Shown one piece after another: positions 1-9,358 of a DNA stretch of 64,000 nucleotides (positions are counted from its first letter, which is position 1; every line of letters begins with the position of its first letter). The notes below the pieces were generated by a model. That model did no database searches and was not told the origin of the DNA. It worked only from the letters and a program-made list of their open reading frames with translations. The DNA is from Bradyrhizobium sp. SZCCHNS1050 (GTDB lineage Bacteria; Pseudomonadota; Alphaproteobacteria; Rhizobiales; Xanthobacteraceae), in the NCBI RefSeq assembly GCF_032484785.1, contig NZ_JAUETR010000002.1, forward strand, positions 1,240,001-1,304,000, written 5' to 3'. The translations under genes were made by a program, and so were the position numbers.

Positions 1-849
1 GTAGACGATGTTGTCGTTCTTCAGGCAGTTCGCCGAACGTACCGACAGCTCGAGCTCGTCCACCTTCTTGAGGAAGGCTGGGTTGAAGGCGAGGTCCGGG
101 ATGATCTCCTGGGCGACTTCCTTGCGCGGCTCTTCGAAGTTGACGAAGACGTTGAGCTGGTCCTGCAGGATGCGGGCGGCATAGGCCACCGCGTCCTCCG
201 GCGTGATCGCGCCGTTGGTCTCGATCGTCATGGTCAGCTTGTCGTAGTCGAGTATCTGGCCCTCGCGGGTGTTCTCGACCTTGTAGGAGACCTTGCGGAC
301 CGGAGAGAACAGGCTGTCGACCGGGATCAGGCCGATCGGGGCGTCCTCGGGGCGGTTGCGATCGGCGGCGACGTAGCCCTTGCCGGTGGCGACCGTGAAC
401 TCCATGCGGATCTCTGCGCCCTCGTCCAGCGTGCAGAGCTGCAGGTCAGGGTTGAGCACCACGATGTCGCCGACGGTCTGGATATCGCCGGCGGTGACGG
501 CGCCCGGGCCCTGCTTCTTCACGACCATCCGCTTCGGGCCTTCGCCCTGCATCTTGATCGCGATGTCCTTGATGTTCAGCACGATGTCGGTGACGTCCTC
601 GCGGACACCAGCGATCGAGGAGAACTCGTGCAGCACGCCGTCGATATGCACCGACTGCACGGCGGCGCCCTGCAGCGACGACAGCAGGATGCGGCGCAGC
701 GCATTGCCGAGCGTCTGCCCGAAACCGCGCTCCAGCGGCTCGGCAACCACGGTGGCGAAACGGGTCGCGTCGGAGCCCGGCGTGACCTGGAGCTTGTTCG
801 GCCGAATCAATTCTTGCCAATTCTTCTGGATCGTCACTGTTTCACCCAT
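1..849 (-). CDS. rpoA: DNA-directed RNA polymerase subunit alpha (3' end outside window)
   Basis: The alpha subunit nucleates RNA polymerase assembly and contacts promoter UP elements and activators. The reading frame starts at ATG (849) with [20 protein letters not shown] and keeps the conserved core with [19 protein letters not shown] near residues 39-58. 283 codons are visible; the frame is still open at the window edge, so only the start of the C-terminal domain ([13 protein letters not shown]) is present. About 60 residues are probably missing compared with the usual length near 340. It is the last visible gene of the alpha-operon segment, 112 bp after rpsK; rplQ would be expected next, outside the window. 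Confidence 0.97.
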   Translation of the reverse strand, partial: MGETVTIQKNWQELIRPNKLQVTPGSDATRFATVVAEPLERGFGQTLGNALRRILLSSLQGAAVQSVHIDGVLHEFSSIAGVREDVTDIVLNIKDIAIKMQGEGPKRMVVKKQGPGAVTAGDIQTVGDIVVLNPDLQLCTLDEGAEIRMEFTVATGKGYVAADRNRPEDAPIGLIPVDSLFSPVRKVSYKVENTREGQILDYDKLTMTIETNGAITPEDAVAYAARILQDQLNVFVNFEEPRKEVAQEIIPDLAFNPAFLKKVDELELSVRSANCLKNDNIVY

Positions 850-961
850 GGGCCAGTCATGGGATCTGACTGACTGGCGTTGGAGAACCGCGCTTCAGAT
901 CGCGGCAGTCGAAATGTCTCAAAAGCACGACGAGGCGGACATGCTGTCCGCCTCTTTCAGA

Positions 962-1351
962 TTAGACGCGCCGACGCTTGCGTGGGCGGCAACCATTGTG
1001 CGGGATCGTCGTCACGTCGCGGATCGAGGTGACGGTGAAACCCGCAGCCTGCAGCGCACGGAGCGCCGATTCACGGCCGGAACCCGGGCCGGCAACCTCG
1101 ACCTCGAGGGTGCGCATGCCGTGTTCCTGAGCCTTCTTGGACACGTCCTCCGCCGCGACCTGCGCGGCATACGGGGTCGACTTGCGCGATCCCTTGAACC
1201 CCATCGTGCCCGCCGACGACCAGGCAATGGTGTTGCCCTGCGCGTCGGTGATGGTGATGGTGGTGTTGTTGAACGACGAATTCACGTGGGCGACGCCGGA
1301 GGCGATGTTCTTGCGCTCACGACGGCGGACACGTGCGGCTTCCTTGGCCAT
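962..1351 (-). CDS. rpsK: 30S ribosomal protein S11
   Basis: S11 sits on the platform of the small subunit next to the mRNA exit channel and the E site. The 129-residue protein begins [19 protein letters not shown] and ends in the basic [13 protein letters not shown] tail typical of the family. An AAAGG motif about 8 nt upstream supports the ATG at 1351. It lies between rpsM (129 bp upstream, with a palindromic repeat in the gap) and rpoA. Confidence 0.98.
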   Translation of the reverse strand: MAKEAARVRRRERKNIASGVAHVNSSFNNTTITITDAQGNTIAWSSAGTMGFKGSRKSTPYAAQVAAEDVSKKAQEHGMRTLEVEVAGPGSGRESALRALQAAGFTVTSIRDVTTIPHNGCRPRKRRRV

Positions 1352-1409
1352 ATAAGTACCTTTCTCGAGATCTCAACGCCGCCGTAGTGCCAGCGGCTAC
1401 ACCAGAAAG

Positions 1410-1479
1410 GCGAATGGTGAATAGCGAGTAGCGAATAGGGATTGCCCCTACTCGCCACCCGCTATCAGCAATTCGCCAA
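1410..1479. repeat. Intergenic imperfect palindrome (copy 1)
   Basis: About 31-nt arms on either side of a short centre form an imperfect inverted repeat built from GCGAATAG/GCGAGTAG-like units. It fills the rpsM-rpsK gap, where the transcript would fold into a long hairpin. A related element occurs in the tuf-rpsJ gap at 14090-14166. It could act as a processing or stability element, or be a mobile palindromic repeat. Confidence 0.7.
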
Positions 1480-1480
1480 A

Positions 1481-1849
1481 TTACTTCTTCTTGCCGGCGA
1501 TCGCCTTGGCCGGCCCCTTGCGCGTGCGCGCATTGGTGTGGGTGCGCTGGCCGCGCACCGGCAGGCCACGACGATGGCGCAGGCCGCGATAGCAGCCGAG
1601 GTCCATCAGACGCTTGATGTTGATGCCGGTCTCGCGCCGCAGGTCGCCCTCGACAACGTAGTCGCGGTCGATGATTTCGCGGATCTGCAGGACTTCCTGG
1701 TCGCTCAGCTGGTTGACGCGGCGATCCTCGGCGATCTTGACCTTGTCAATGATCTCGCCCGCGATCTTCGGGCCGATGCCATGGATATACTGGAGCGCGA
1801 TCAGGACACGCTTGTTGGTCGGGATGTTGACACCGGCAATACGGGCCAC
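1481..1849 (-). CDS. rpsM: 30S ribosomal protein S13 (GTG start)
   Basis: S13 lies in the 30S head, contacts P-site tRNA through its basic tail and forms intersubunit bridges. The 122-residue protein starts at GTG (1849; [21 protein letters not shown]) behind an AGGAG motif about 9 nt upstream. The frame stays open upstream but that extension has no S13 homology. The tail [11 protein letters not shown] is canonical. A candidate promoter lies about 150 bp upstream, so rpsM-rpsK-rpoA may be partly independent of adk. Confidence 0.96.
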   Translation of the reverse strand: MARIAGVNIPTNKRVLIALQYIHGIGPKIAGEIIDKVKIAEDRRVNQLSDQEVLQIREIIDRDYVVEGDLRRETGINIKRLMDLGCYRGLRHRRGLPVRGQRTHTNARTRKGPAKAIAGKKK

Positions 1850-1996
1850 GGACTTCTCTCCTGTCACCGATCCCAGGATGGACCGGCCTTCGTTCTCGCT
1901 ATCTCGGGCAGGTGTCCGCAAACGCGAACAAGACGCCCACCCCTCGATTCGTGGGGCCCGGCATCTTTGGAAAACCATCCGACTTGGATGCGGGCT

Positions 1997-2025
1997 TATT
2001 AATGGATTCACACGGCGGTCGTCAA
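1997..2025 (-). promoter_or_regulatory. Candidate sigma-70-type promoter for rpsM-rpsK-rpoA
   Basis: On the minus strand TTGACG (2020-2025) and TTAATA (1997-2002) are separated by exactly 17 nt. It sits just downstream of the adk stop codon and about 150 bp before the rpsM start. This is inferred from consensus similarity only. Confidence 0.45.
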
Positions 2026-2044
2026 CCGCCCCTACAAGATTCGG

Positions 2045-2923
2045 TCACCTCTTGGCGCGCTTTTTTGCAGCCTTTGCAGAGGTTTTCCGGGTTCCCCGGG
2101 TCGCCTTGGCAGCGGGCTTGGGGGCCTTCTTCGCAGCCTTGGAGGCTTTCTTGGGGGCCGCTTTTGCTCCCTTTTTCGCAGTCTTTGCAGCCTTTTTTGC
2201 TGTCTTTGCGGCCTTTTTCGCCGGTGCAGGCGCCCTCGGAGCCTTTTTGGCCGATTTTGCCGGCGCGGTCTTGCCCCGAGCCTTGGCACTGCGCTTGGCC
2301 GGGTTCGCCTTTTTGGCCGCCCGGCTCCCGCTGGACTTGCCAACGGCGGCCAGGATCCGTCCGATCTCCTCGGTGACCTGCTCGATCGGCATCATGCCGT
2401 CGACGGTCGCCAGCATCCGATGGTCCGAATAATAGTGGATCAGGGGCTCGGTCTGGTCGCGGTAGCTGGCTAGGCGCTTGGTCAGGACCTCCGGCGTATC
2501 ATCGGCCCGCACAGCCTCGCCGCGCGCGCGGGTCTCGGCGGCCCGGCGCTCGACGCGCTCAAGCAGCACGCCTTCATTGACCCGGAGTTCGATCACCGCG
2601 TCGAGCTTCATCTGCTTCTGCTTCAGCAGCGCATCCAGCGCCTCCGCCTGCGGCACCGTGCGCGGGAAGCCATCGAGGATGAAACCATTGGCGGCGTCCG
2701 GCTGCTCGATCCGGTCGGCAATGATGCCGACCACGACCTCGTCCGGGACAAGGCCACCCGCCGCCATGATGTCCTTGGCCTTCAGCCCGATCGGCGTCTG
2801 CGCCGCCACCGCGGCACGCAGCATGTCGCCGGTCGACAGCTGAACGATGCCATATTGCTGCACCAGGCGCTGCGCCTGCGTTCCCTTGCCCGAACCGGGC
2901 GGCCCCAGAAGAATGAGTCTCAT
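2045..2923 (-). CDS. adk: Adenylate kinase with long Lys/Ala/Pro-rich C-terminal tail
   Basis: It interconverts ATP + AMP and 2 ADP. The start is [16 protein letters not shown] at 2923; residues 7-15 are the P-loop. NMP-binding [10 protein letters not shown] is at 29-38, DGFPRT at 84-89, and the LID is the short form (about 125-140). The catalytic core ends near residue 195. Residues about 196-292 are a low-complexity tail of AAKK, AAKT and APKK repeats resembling histone H1 C-termini. Family members of the short-LID type are usually about 190-220 residues, so this 292-residue protein is clearly extended. The frame is intact and the position after secY is the standard spc-operon one. The tail could bind nucleic acid or ribosomes; that is inference. 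Confidence 0.95.
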   Translation of the reverse strand: MRLILLGPPGSGKGTQAQRLVQQYGIVQLSTGDMLRAAVAAQTPIGLKAKDIMAAGGLVPDEVVVGIIADRIEQPDAANGFILDGFPRTVPQAEALDALLKQKQMKLDAVIELRVNEGVLLERVERRAAETRARGEAVRADDTPEVLTKRLASYRDQTEPLIHYYSDHRMLATVDGMMPIEQVTEEIGRILAAVGKSSGSRAAKKANPAKRSAKARGKTAPAKSAKKAPRAPAPAKKAAKTAKKAAKTAKKGAKAAPKKASKAAKKAPKPAAKATRGTRKTSAKAAKKRAKR

Positions 2924-3007
2924 CGAATTTCGCCCCCCGGCACACGGTGAGCGACCCTCCCGCACACCTTGTTCTTGGCTTGGTGGTTCCCGGGCCGCGA
3001 TCCGCCG

Positions 3008-4342
3008 CTATCCGCGGCGGCGCCCCCGCAGCTTCGACTTCCTGATCAGCCCCTCATACTGATGGGCGAGCAGATAACCCTGAACCTGCGCCACGGTATC
3101 CATCGTAACGCTGACCACGATCAGAAGCGAAGTGCCACCAAAGTAGAACGGGACGGAAGCGTAGGAAATCAGAATTTCCGGGATCAGACACACGATCGCC
3201 AGATAGATGGCGCCGAGCACGGTGATCCGCGACAGCACGTAATCGATATATTCCGCGGTGCGCTCGCCCGGCCTGATGCCGGGGATGAATCCGCCATGCT
3301 TCTTCAGGTTGTCGGCGGTCTCGGTCGGGTTGAACACGATCGCGGTGTAGAAGAAGGCAAAGAACAGAATCAGCGCCAGATACAGCACCAGGAACAGCGG
3401 CCGGCCATGACCGAGCTGCGTCGTGATCCACTGGAACCACTCGGGTCCCTTGCCGGCGTTGAAATTGGCGACCGTGGTCGGCAGCAGCAGCAGCGACGAG
3501 GCAAAGATCGGCGGGATCACGCCCGAGGTGTTCAGCTTCAGCGGCAGATGCGAGGACTGGCCCTCGAACATCTTGTTGCCGACCTGGCGCTTCGGATACT
3601 GGATCAGGAGCCGGCGCTGGGCGCGCTCCACGAACACGATGAAGGCGATCACGGCGACGGCCATCACGATGACGATCAGGATCAGGCCGGTCGACAGCGC
3701 GCCCTGACGGCCGAGCTCGAGCATGTTGGCAAGCGCCGAGGGCAGCTCGGCCACGATGCCGGACAGGATGATCAGCGAGATGCCGTTGCCGATGCCGCGC
3801 GAGGTGATCTGCTCACCGAGCCACATCAGGAACATGGTGCCGCCGGTCAGCGTGATCGCGGTGGAGAGGCGGAAGAACAGGCCGGGATCGGCGACGACGT
3901 TGCCCGCGCCTTCGAGGCCGACGGCGATGCCGTAGGACTGCACGGCAGCAAGAATCACCGTCAGATAGCGGGTGTATTGATTCAACATCTTGCGGCCAGC
4001 CTCACCCTCTTTCTTGAGGGCTTCGAGCTGGGGCGAGACGGTGGTGAGCAGCTGAATGATGATCGATGCCGAGATGTACGGCATGATATTCAGCGCGAAG
4101 ATCGCCATGCGGTGGATGCCGCCGCCGGCGAACATGTTGAACATGCCGAGAATGCCGCCGGCCTGCGTGCGGAACACCGAGTCCCAGATGTTCGGGTCGA
4201 TGCCCGGCAGCGGAATGTAGGTGCCGAGGCGGTAGACCAGCAGCGCGCCGAGGGTGAACCAGATGCGCTTCTTCAGCTCATCGGCCTTCGCAAGCGCGCC
4301 GAAATTGAGGTTTGCCGCCAGTTGTTCCGCTGCTGAGGCCAT
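3008..4342 (-). CDS. secY: Preprotein translocase subunit SecY
   Basis: SecY is the protein-conducting channel of the Sec translocon in the inner membrane, partnered by SecE (51146-51337 here) and SecG. The 444-residue protein has about ten hydrophobic segments. I place the start at MASAAEQLAANLNFGALAKA (4342), the usual rhizobial N-terminus, with GGGAGAAAG upstream; an upstream in-frame start would add ten unlike residues. Conserved segments include YRLGTYIPLPGIDP, the plug region GGGIHRMAIFALNIMPYISA and the cytosolic loop ending HGGFIPGIRPGERTAEY. Confidence 0.97.
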   Translation of the reverse strand: MASAAEQLAANLNFGALAKADELKKRIWFTLGALLVYRLGTYIPLPGIDPNIWDSVFRTQAGGILGMFNMFAGGGIHRMAIFALNIMPYISASIIIQLLTTVSPQLEALKKEGEAGRKMLNQYTRYLTVILAAVQSYGIAVGLEGAGNVVADPGLFFRLSTAITLTGGTMFLMWLGEQITSRGIGNGISLIILSGIVAELPSALANMLELGRQGALSTGLILIVIVMAVAVIAFIVFVERAQRRLLIQYPKRQVGNKMFEGQSSHLPLKLNTSGVIPPIFASSLLLLPTTVANFNAGKGPEWFQWITTQLGHGRPLFLVLYLALILFFAFFYTAIVFNPTETADNLKKHGGFIPGIRPGERTAEYIDYVLSRITVLGAIYLAIVCLIPEILISYASVPFYFGGTSLLIVVSVTMDTVAQVQGYLLAHQYEGLIRKSKLRGRRRG

Positions 4343-4446
4343 ATCTAGCTTTCTCCCGCCGCCCTTCTTCACCGCACTGGGCCCCGCGAGGGCTCGCAGG
4401 GCTGGGCAGACGCCGGATATTATCTGGTGCGCGGGCGCGTTCTGTC

Positions 4447-4489
4447 CATTGCCCTGCCCTCTCCGGCATGCGCCGGCGGCAGGGCAATG
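4447..4489 (-). promoter_or_regulatory. Strong hairpin in the rplO-secY gap
   Basis: Perfect 12-bp arms (4447-4458 and 4478-4489) enclose a further CCGG/CCGG stem. No T-tract follows on the minus strand, so this looks like an RNA-processing, stability or attenuation element rather than an intrinsic terminator. It occupies the 156-bp gap before secY, the only non-ribosomal membrane protein gene of the spc segment. Confidence 0.5.
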
Positions 4490-4498
4490 ACGCAGATG

Positions 4499-4984
4499 TT
4501 ACGCCGCCTCGCCTTCGTCCTTGGCTGGCGCCAGGAGCTTGACGGTGCCGCCGGCCTTCTCGACCGCCGCAATCGCCGACTTCGAGGCGCCATGCACCTC
4601 GATGTTGATCTTGGCCTTGAGCTCGCCGCGGCCGAGCAGGCGCACGCCGTCCTTGGCGCGGCGCAGCGCACCGGACTTCACGAGGGACTCGGCGTTGATC
4701 ACGCTGCCGGCGTCCAGCTTCTTGGCATCGATCGCCTGCTGGATCCGGTCGAGATTGATCTCGACGAAATCGAGCGCGAAGATGTTGTTGAAGCCGCGCT
4801 TCGGCAGGCGGCGATGCATCGGCATCTGACCGCCCTCGAAGCCCTTGATGCGCACGCCGGAGCGCGCGGTCTGGCCCTTGCCGCCACGGCCCGAGGTCTT
4901 GCCCTTGCCGGAGCCGATGCCGCGGCCGACGCGCATGCGCTTCTTGCGCGCGCCGGCGTTGTCGGCGATATCGCTGAGCTTCAT
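4499..4984 (-). CDS. rplO: 50S ribosomal protein L15
   Basis: L15 is a late-assembly 50S protein. The 161-residue frame starts [20 protein letters not shown] and carries the Gly/Lys-rich N-terminal extension ([19 protein letters not shown]) and the [23 protein letters not shown] signature around residues 42-66. It follows rpmD by 11 bp. Confidence 0.97.
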   Translation of the reverse strand: MKLSDIADNAGARKKRMRVGRGIGSGKGKTSGRGGKGQTARSGVRIKGFEGGQMPMHRRLPKRGFNNIFALDFVEINLDRIQQAIDAKKLDAGSVINAESLVKSGALRRAKDGVRLLGRGELKAKINIEVHGASKSAIAAVEKAGGTVKLLAPAKDEGEAA

Positions 4985-4995
4985 CGCCCTTCTCC

Positions 4996-5187
4996 TTACT
5001 TCTCGTCGACGATGCGGACGAGATGATGAACCTTGGTGATCATGCCGCGGACCGCCGGCGTATCCGGCAGCTCGGTCACGCGGCCGATCTTGTTGAGCTT
5101 CAACCCGATCAGCGTCTCGCGCTGCGAGTGATGCCGGCGGATCGGGCTGCCGATCTGCTCGATCTTGATCGTCTTGGCGCTAGCCAT
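4996..5187 (-). CDS. rpmD: 50S ribosomal protein L30
   Basis: A small 50S protein of 63 residues, starting [18 protein letters not shown]. The core [23 protein letters not shown] is the L30 signature. An in-frame upstream ATG at 5211 would add eight non-homologous residues, so 5187 is preferred. It lies between rpsE (60 bp) and rplO (11 bp) as in the canonical spc order. Confidence 0.96.
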   Translation of the reverse strand: MASAKTIKIEQIGSPIRRHHSQRETLIGLKLNKIGRVTELPDTPAVRGMITKVHHLVRIVDEK

Positions 5188-5247
5188 CGTGTTCACTCCG
5201 AGTTGCGCCATCCAGCGGACGGCGCGCGTTCGTTAGTCGGCCCAACC

Positions 5248-5820
5248 TTAGTCGGCGGCGGCTTCGGCATCGCCACCGACGCGGCGGGCCTGCAGGGTCG
5301 ACACCTTGATGTTGCGGCGCGCGGCGACCGAGCGCGGGCTATCCTGGTGTTTCAGCGCGTTGAAGGTCGCGCGCACCATGTTGTACGGGTTGGACGAGCC
5401 GATCGACTTCGCCACCACGTCCTGGATGCCCAGCGTCTCGAACACGGCGCGCATCGGGCCGCCGGCGATGATGCCGGTACCGGCCGGAGCCGCACGCAGA
5501 TAGACGCGACCTGCGCCGTGACGACCGAAGATGTCGTGGTGCAGGGTGCGGCCCTCGCGCAGCGCGACCCGGGTCAGGTTGCGCTTGGCGGAGTCGGTCG
5601 CCTTGCGGATCGCCTCCGGAACCTCACGTGCCTTGCCGTGGCCGAACCCGACCCGGCCCTTCTGATCGCCGATCACGACGAGCGCCGCAAAGCCAAAGCG
5701 CTTACCGCCCTTCACGACCTTCGCGACTCGGTTGATGTGGACGAGCTTGTCAACGAACTCGCTGTCGCGCTCCTCGCGCTCCTTGCGATCGCGACCGCCT
5801 CGTTCCCGTTCACCTGCCAT
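5248..5820 (-). CDS. rpsE: 30S ribosomal protein S5
   Basis: S5 is near the decoding site and mRNA entry and affects translational accuracy. The 190-residue protein starts [20 protein letters not shown], a highly charged leader, followed by the double-stranded RNA-binding fold with [20 protein letters not shown] and the C-terminal half [19 protein letters not shown]. The ATG at 5832 would add only MDST and is disfavoured by family alignment. Confidence 0.97.
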   Translation of the reverse strand: MAGERERGGRDRKEREERDSEFVDKLVHINRVAKVVKGGKRFGFAALVVIGDQKGRVGFGHGKAREVPEAIRKATDSAKRNLTRVALREGRTLHHDIFGRHGAGRVYLRAAPAGTGIIAGGPMRAVFETLGIQDVVAKSIGSSNPYNMVRATFNALKHQDSPRSVAARRNIKVSTLQARRVGGDAEAAAD

Positions 5821-5868
5821 GGTGCTATCCAATCTTCTGAGGGGCTCTGACGCCCATATCCATTGATG

Positions 5869-6231
5869 TTAGAAGCTCAGCCCGCTCTCGCGCGCCGCGT
5901 CGGCCAGCGCCTTGACGCGCCCGTGATAGAGATAGCCGCCGCGATCGAACACGACTTCCTTGATCCCCGCCTTCACCGCGCGCTCGGCGAGCAGCTTGCC
6001 CACCGCCTTCGCCGCGTCGATGTCGGCACCGGTGTTGCCGGCCGAGCGCATCTCCTTCTCCATCGACGACGCGGAGGCGAGCGTCTCGCCCTTCTGATCG
6101 TCGATGACCTGAGCGTAGATGTGCTTCGACGAGCGGAACACCGACAGACGCGGACGGCCGCCGGCGGAGCGGCGCAGCGACAGCCTCACGCGCTGCTTGC
6201 GCCGGGCATTCGTAACCTTGGCTCTCGACAT
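5869..6231 (-). CDS. rplR: 50S ribosomal protein L18
   Basis: L18 binds 5S rRNA and anchors the central protuberance. The 120-residue protein has the basic N-terminus [20 protein letters not shown], the [20 protein letters not shown] strand and the terminal [20 protein letters not shown] motif. It follows rplF by 11 bp. Confidence 0.97.
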   Translation of the reverse strand: MSRAKVTNARRKQRVRLSLRRSAGGRPRLSVFRSSKHIYAQVIDDQKGETLASASSMEKEMRSAGNTGADIDAAKAVGKLLAERAVKAGIKEVVFDRGGYLYHGRVKALADAARESGLSF

Positions 6232-6242
6232 GTCCGGCTCCG

Positions 6243-6776
6243 TTACTTCTTCTTGCCTTCCTTGCGGAAGATGAATTCACCCGCGTACTTCACGCCCTTG
6301 CCCTTATAGGGCTCCGGCGGCCGGTAGGCGCGGATTTCAGCGGCCACCTGGCCGACGCGCTGCGGGTCGATGCCCGTGACCGTGATCTCGGTCGGCTTCG
6401 GCACCGCGATGGTGATGCCCTCCGGGATCTGGTAGACGACATCGTGGCTGTAGCCGAGCGCTAGCTGCAGGTTCTTGCCCTGCATCGCGGCGCGGTAGCC
6501 GACGCCGGTGATCTCGAGCTTCTTCTCGAAGCCCTTGGTCACGCCTTCGACCAGGTTGGCGATCTGGGCGCGCGCGGTGCCGTACAGCGACCGGGCGCGC
6601 TTGGTCTCGGAACGCGGGGCAACCTTGACCTGGCCGTTCTCGAACTTCACGTCCACGTCGTCATGAACGATGAACTGAAGCTGGCCCTTCGGCCCCTTCA
6701 TCTTGACGGTCTGTCCGTCGACGGAGGCCGTCACTCCGGACGGCACCGCCACAGGCTTCTTGCCAATACGTGACAT
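6243..6776 (-). CDS. rplF: 50S ribosomal protein L6
   Basis: L6 lies at the base of the factor-binding region near the sarcin-ricin loop. The 177-residue protein has the tandem L6 folds, starts [15 protein letters not shown] and ends with the family signature [20 protein letters not shown]. It sits 13 bp after rpsH. Confidence 0.98.
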   Translation of the reverse strand: MSRIGKKPVAVPSGVTASVDGQTVKMKGPKGQLQFIVHDDVDVKFENGQVKVAPRSETKRARSLYGTARAQIANLVEGVTKGFEKKLEITGVGYRAAMQGKNLQLALGYSHDVVYQIPEGITIAVPKPTEITVTGIDPQRVGQVAAEIRAYRPPEPYKGKGVKYAGEFIFRKEGKKK

Positions 6777-6789
6777 GGCTCAATCCTTC

Positions 6790-7188
6790 TCAGAACACCG
6801 TGAAGAGAACTTCACCGCCGACATTCGCGTCACGCGCGCTGTGGTCGGCCATGATTCCCTTCGGCGTCGACAAAACAGAAATTCCGAGCCCGTTGTTCAC
6901 ACGCGGCAGATTCTTCACCGAGGTGTAGACGCGGCGGCCGGGCTTGGAGACGCGCTCGATCTCGCGGATCACGGGCTCGCCGTCGAAATATTTCAGCTCG
7001 ATCTCGATCTCGCTCCGGCCCGACGGATGCTCCAGCGTGGCATAGCCACGGATGTAGCCTTCGGACTTCAGCACCTCGAGCACGCTGGCGCGCATCTTCG
7101 AGCCAGGCGTCGAGACCTTCGACTTCGAGCGCATCTGCGCGTTGCGGATGCGGGTGATCAGATCGCTGATGGGATCGTGCGTTGACAT
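6790..7188 (-). CDS. rpsH: 30S ribosomal protein S8
   Basis: S8 is a primary 16S rRNA central-domain binder and, in E. coli, the translational repressor of the spc operon. The 132-residue protein shows [14 protein letters not shown] at the N-terminus and the C-terminal [19 protein letters not shown] signature. Whether autogenous control occurs here is not visible from sequence. Confidence 0.98.
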   Translation of the reverse strand: MSTHDPISDLITRIRNAQMRSKSKVSTPGSKMRASVLEVLKSEGYIRGYATLEHPSGRSEIEIELKYFDGEPVIREIERVSKPGRRVYTSVKNLPRVNNGLGISVLSTPKGIMADHSARDANVGGEVLFTVF

Positions 7189-7201
7189 GGTGCGACCCTC
7201 C

Positions 7202-7507
7202 TTACCAGCTCGACTTCACGAGGCCCGGAACCAGGCCCTTGGACCCGAGCTCGCGCAGCGCGATGCGGCTCAGCTTGTTCTTGCGGTAGTTCGACCGCGG
7301 CCGGCCCGTCAGCTCGCACCGGTTGCGGATGCGAGTCGCCGACGAATTGCGCGGCATCTCGGCCAGCTTCAGGGTCGCGGCAAAGCGCTCCTCCATCGGC
7401 TTGGACTTGTCGGCGATGATCGCCTTCAACCGGGCGCGCTTCGGGGCGGCGTTCTTCGCCATCCGCTTGCGCCGGTTGTTCTTCTCGATTGAACTCTTCT
7501 TTGCCAT
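7202..7507 (-). CDS. rpsN: 30S ribosomal protein S14 (zinc-free long form)
   Basis: S14 is a 30S head protein. The 101-residue protein starts [20 protein letters not shown] and ends [19 protein letters not shown]. It has a single cysteine ([10 protein letters not shown]), so it is the long, zinc-independent type rather than the short CXXC zinc-ribbon form. Confidence 0.97.
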   Translation of the reverse strand: MAKKSSIEKNNRRKRMAKNAAPKRARLKAIIADKSKPMEERFAATLKLAEMPRNSSATRIRNRCELTGRPRSNYRKNKLSRIALRELGSKGLVPGLVKSSW

Positions 7508-7553
7508 GCTTGGCTCCTGGGTATCCGCGTTTGAGAAGCTTGAAGTCAGCTGC

Positions 7554-8111
7554 TCACTGCCGGAACGGGAAATTGAATGCGGTCAGAAGGGCACGGGCCT
7601 CGTCGTCGGTCGTCGCGGTGGTGCACACCGTGATGTCCATGCCCCAGCTCTCCCCGGCCTTGTCGAAGTCGATCTCGGGGAAAATGATGTGCTCCTTGAT
7701 GCCGAGCGAATAGTTGCCGCGGCCGTCGAAGCTCTTCGGGTTCAGGCCGCGGAAGTCGCGGACGCGCGGCAGCGCGACGTTGATCAGGCGGTCGATGAAC
7801 TCGTACATCTTCGTCTTGCGCAAGGTGACCTTGCAGCCGATCGGCTGGTTCTCGCGCAGCTTGAAGGTCGCGATGGCGACGCGCGAGTAGGTCACGACCG
7901 CCTTCTGGCCGGCGATCAGCGACAGGTCGGCCGCGGCGGTTTCCGCCTTCTTACGGTCGTTCACGGCCTCGCCGATGCCCATGTTGAGCACGACCTTGTC
8001 GAGCCGCGGCACCTGCATGACGTTGGCGTAGCCGAACTTCTCGGTCAGCTGGCTCTTGATCGTGCGGTCGTATTCCGTGCGGAGGCGCGGGGTGTAAGCA
8101 GTCTCAGCCAT
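7554..8111 (-). CDS. rplE: 50S ribosomal protein L5
   Basis: L5 binds 5S rRNA and contacts S13 across the subunit interface. The 185-residue protein starts [20 protein letters not shown]; the ATG overlaps the last 8 nt of rplX, which favours this start over the longer open frame. Core motifs [15 protein letters not shown] and [21 protein letters not shown] are conserved. Confidence 0.97.
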   Translation of the reverse strand: MAETAYTPRLRTEYDRTIKSQLTEKFGYANVMQVPRLDKVVLNMGIGEAVNDRKKAETAAADLSLIAGQKAVVTYSRVAIATFKLRENQPIGCKVTLRKTKMYEFIDRLINVALPRVRDFRGLNPKSFDGRGNYSLGIKEHIIFPEIDFDKAGESWGMDITVCTTATTDDEARALLTAFNFPFRQ

Positions 8112-8418
8112 CGATCTCAACTCCCGAGCTCTTGGCAACGCGGACCTTCTTGCCGTCCGCCTGAATCTTGAATCCGATGCGCGTCGGCTTGCCGTCCTTG
8201 CCGACATAAGCGACGTTCGACAGCTGGATCGGCGACTCCTTGCTGATGATGCCGCCCTCCTGGTTCTGGGTCTGCTTCTGGTGACGCTTCACCAGGTTGA
8301 TGCCCCGCACCAGCGCCGTCCCCTCGTCGGGACGCACCTCGAACACCTCGCCGGTGCGACCCTTGTCGCGACCGGTCAGGACGATCACCTTGTCGCCCTT
8401 GCGGATCTTGGCAGCCAT
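8104..8418 (-). CDS. rplX: 50S ribosomal protein L24
   Basis: L24 is one of the assembly-initiator proteins of the 50S subunit. The 104-residue protein starts [20 protein letters not shown], a KOW motif, and contains [20 protein letters not shown]. It overlaps rplN by 1 nt (TGATG) and rplE by 8 nt, implying translational coupling. Confidence 0.97.
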   Translation of the reverse strand: MAAKIRKGDKVIVLTGRDKGRTGEVFEVRPDEGTALVRGINLVKRHQKQTQNQEGGIISKESPIQLSNVAYVGKDGKPTRIGFKIQADGKKVRVAKSSGVEIDG

Positions 8419-8786
8419 CACAGCACCTCCGGCGCAAGCGAAATGATCTTCATGTGGTTCTTGGCGCGCAGCTCGCGCGGCACCGGCCCGAAGATACGGG
8501 TGCCGACCGGCTCCGACTGGTTGTTGATCAGGACGGCCGCATTGCGGTCGAAGCGGATCACCGAGCCGTCGGCGCGGCGGATGTCCTTGCGGACGCGCAC
8601 CACGACGGCTTTCATGACGTCGCCCTTCTTCACCTTGCCACGCGGAATGGCTTCCTTGATCGACACCACGATGATGTCGCCGACGGTGGCATAGCGGCGC
8701 TTCGAGCCGCCCAGCACCTTGATACACATGACACGGCGTGCGCCGGAATTATCGGCCACGTCGAGGTTGGTCTGCATCTGAATCAT
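8418..8786 (-). CDS. rplN: 50S ribosomal protein L14
   Basis: L14 is at the subunit interface and is the docking site of the silencing factor RsfS in characterised bacteria. The 122-residue protein starts [20 protein letters not shown] and contains the [20 protein letters not shown] signature. Its stop codon shares one nucleotide with the rplX start. Confidence 0.98.
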   Translation of the reverse strand: MIQMQTNLDVADNSGARRVMCIKVLGGSKRRYATVGDIIVVSIKEAIPRGKVKKGDVMKAVVVRVRKDIRRADGSVIRFDRNAAVLINNQSEPVGTRIFGPVPRELRAKNHMKIISLAPEVL

Positions 8787-8855
8787 TGATGCACCTCGTC
8801 CTCTTCATCTGCTGCGCAGGAAAGCTGCGCCTTGTTTGATCCCGAAAGCGAAACG

Positions 8856-8875
8856 GGCCCTCTTCGACGAGGGCC
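8856..8875 (-). promoter_or_regulatory. Small hairpin in the rpsQ-rplN gap
   Basis: A 7-bp perfect stem (8856-8862 / 8869-8875) with a 6-nt loop lies in the 101-bp space before rplN, one of the larger gaps in the spc segment. No T-tract follows. A processing or coupling role is possible but unproven. Confidence 0.35.
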
Positions 8876-8887
8876 GCGGTCCGCGCC

Positions 8888-9136
8888 TCAGGCGGTTTTC
8901 TTGTGCTCGCCCCGGACCACGGTCCAGCGCTTGAGCTTCGAGATCGGCTTGCTCTCCTCGATCCACACCATGTCGCCCGGCTTGAACTCGTTGTTCTCGT
9001 CGTGGGCGTGGTAGTTCTTCGAGCGGCGGATGGTCTTCTTGTAGATCGGGTGGGTGAAGCGCCGGTCGACGCGCACAACGATCGTCTTGGCCTGCTTGTC
9101 GCTGACGACGACGCCCTGAAGGGTCCGTTTCGGCAT
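8888..9136 (-). CDS. rpsQ: 30S ribosomal protein S17
   Basis: S17 is a primary binder of the 16S 5' domain. The 82-residue OB-fold protein starts [20 protein letters not shown] and contains [19 protein letters not shown] and the [18 protein letters not shown] signature. It follows rpmC by 10 bp. Confidence 0.97.
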   Translation of the reverse strand: MPKRTLQGVVVSDKQAKTIVVRVDRRFTHPIYKKTIRRSKNYHAHDENNEFKPGDMVWIEESKPISKLKRWTVVRGEHKKTA

Positions 9137-9146
9137 GTCGAGCCTC

Positions 9147-9353
9147 TTACTTCGTCTTGGCGCGCTGCTGCGCGGCGATGGTCTTGATACGGGCGATGTC
9201 GCGGCGCGCCTCACGCAGCCGCGCGGTGTTCTCCAGCTGCCCGGTGGCACGCTGGAAGCGCAGGTTGAAGCGCTCCTTCTTCAGGTTGACGATCGCATCG
9301 TCCATCTGATCGGGGCTCATCGCGCGAATGTCGGCAATCTTCATCTCGGCCAT
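9147..9353 (-). CDS. rpmC: 50S ribosomal protein L29
   Basis: L29 lies by the polypeptide exit tunnel with L23. The 68-residue helical protein starts [20 protein letters not shown]. Two ATGs are possible: 9359, which overlaps the rplP stop as TAATG, and 9353. A GGAG motif lies 8 nt before 9353 but only 2 nt before 9359, so 9353 is chosen. Confidence 0.95.
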   Translation of the reverse strand: MAEMKIADIRAMSPDQMDDAIVNLKKERFNLRFQRATGQLENTARLREARRDIARIKTIAAQQRAKTK

Positions 9354-9358
9354 GACCA

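Noticed and set aside
8104..8727. An extended 207-residue form of L24
   Set aside because: The first about 100 codons overlap rplN out of frame; the conserved KOW-containing protein starts at 8418.
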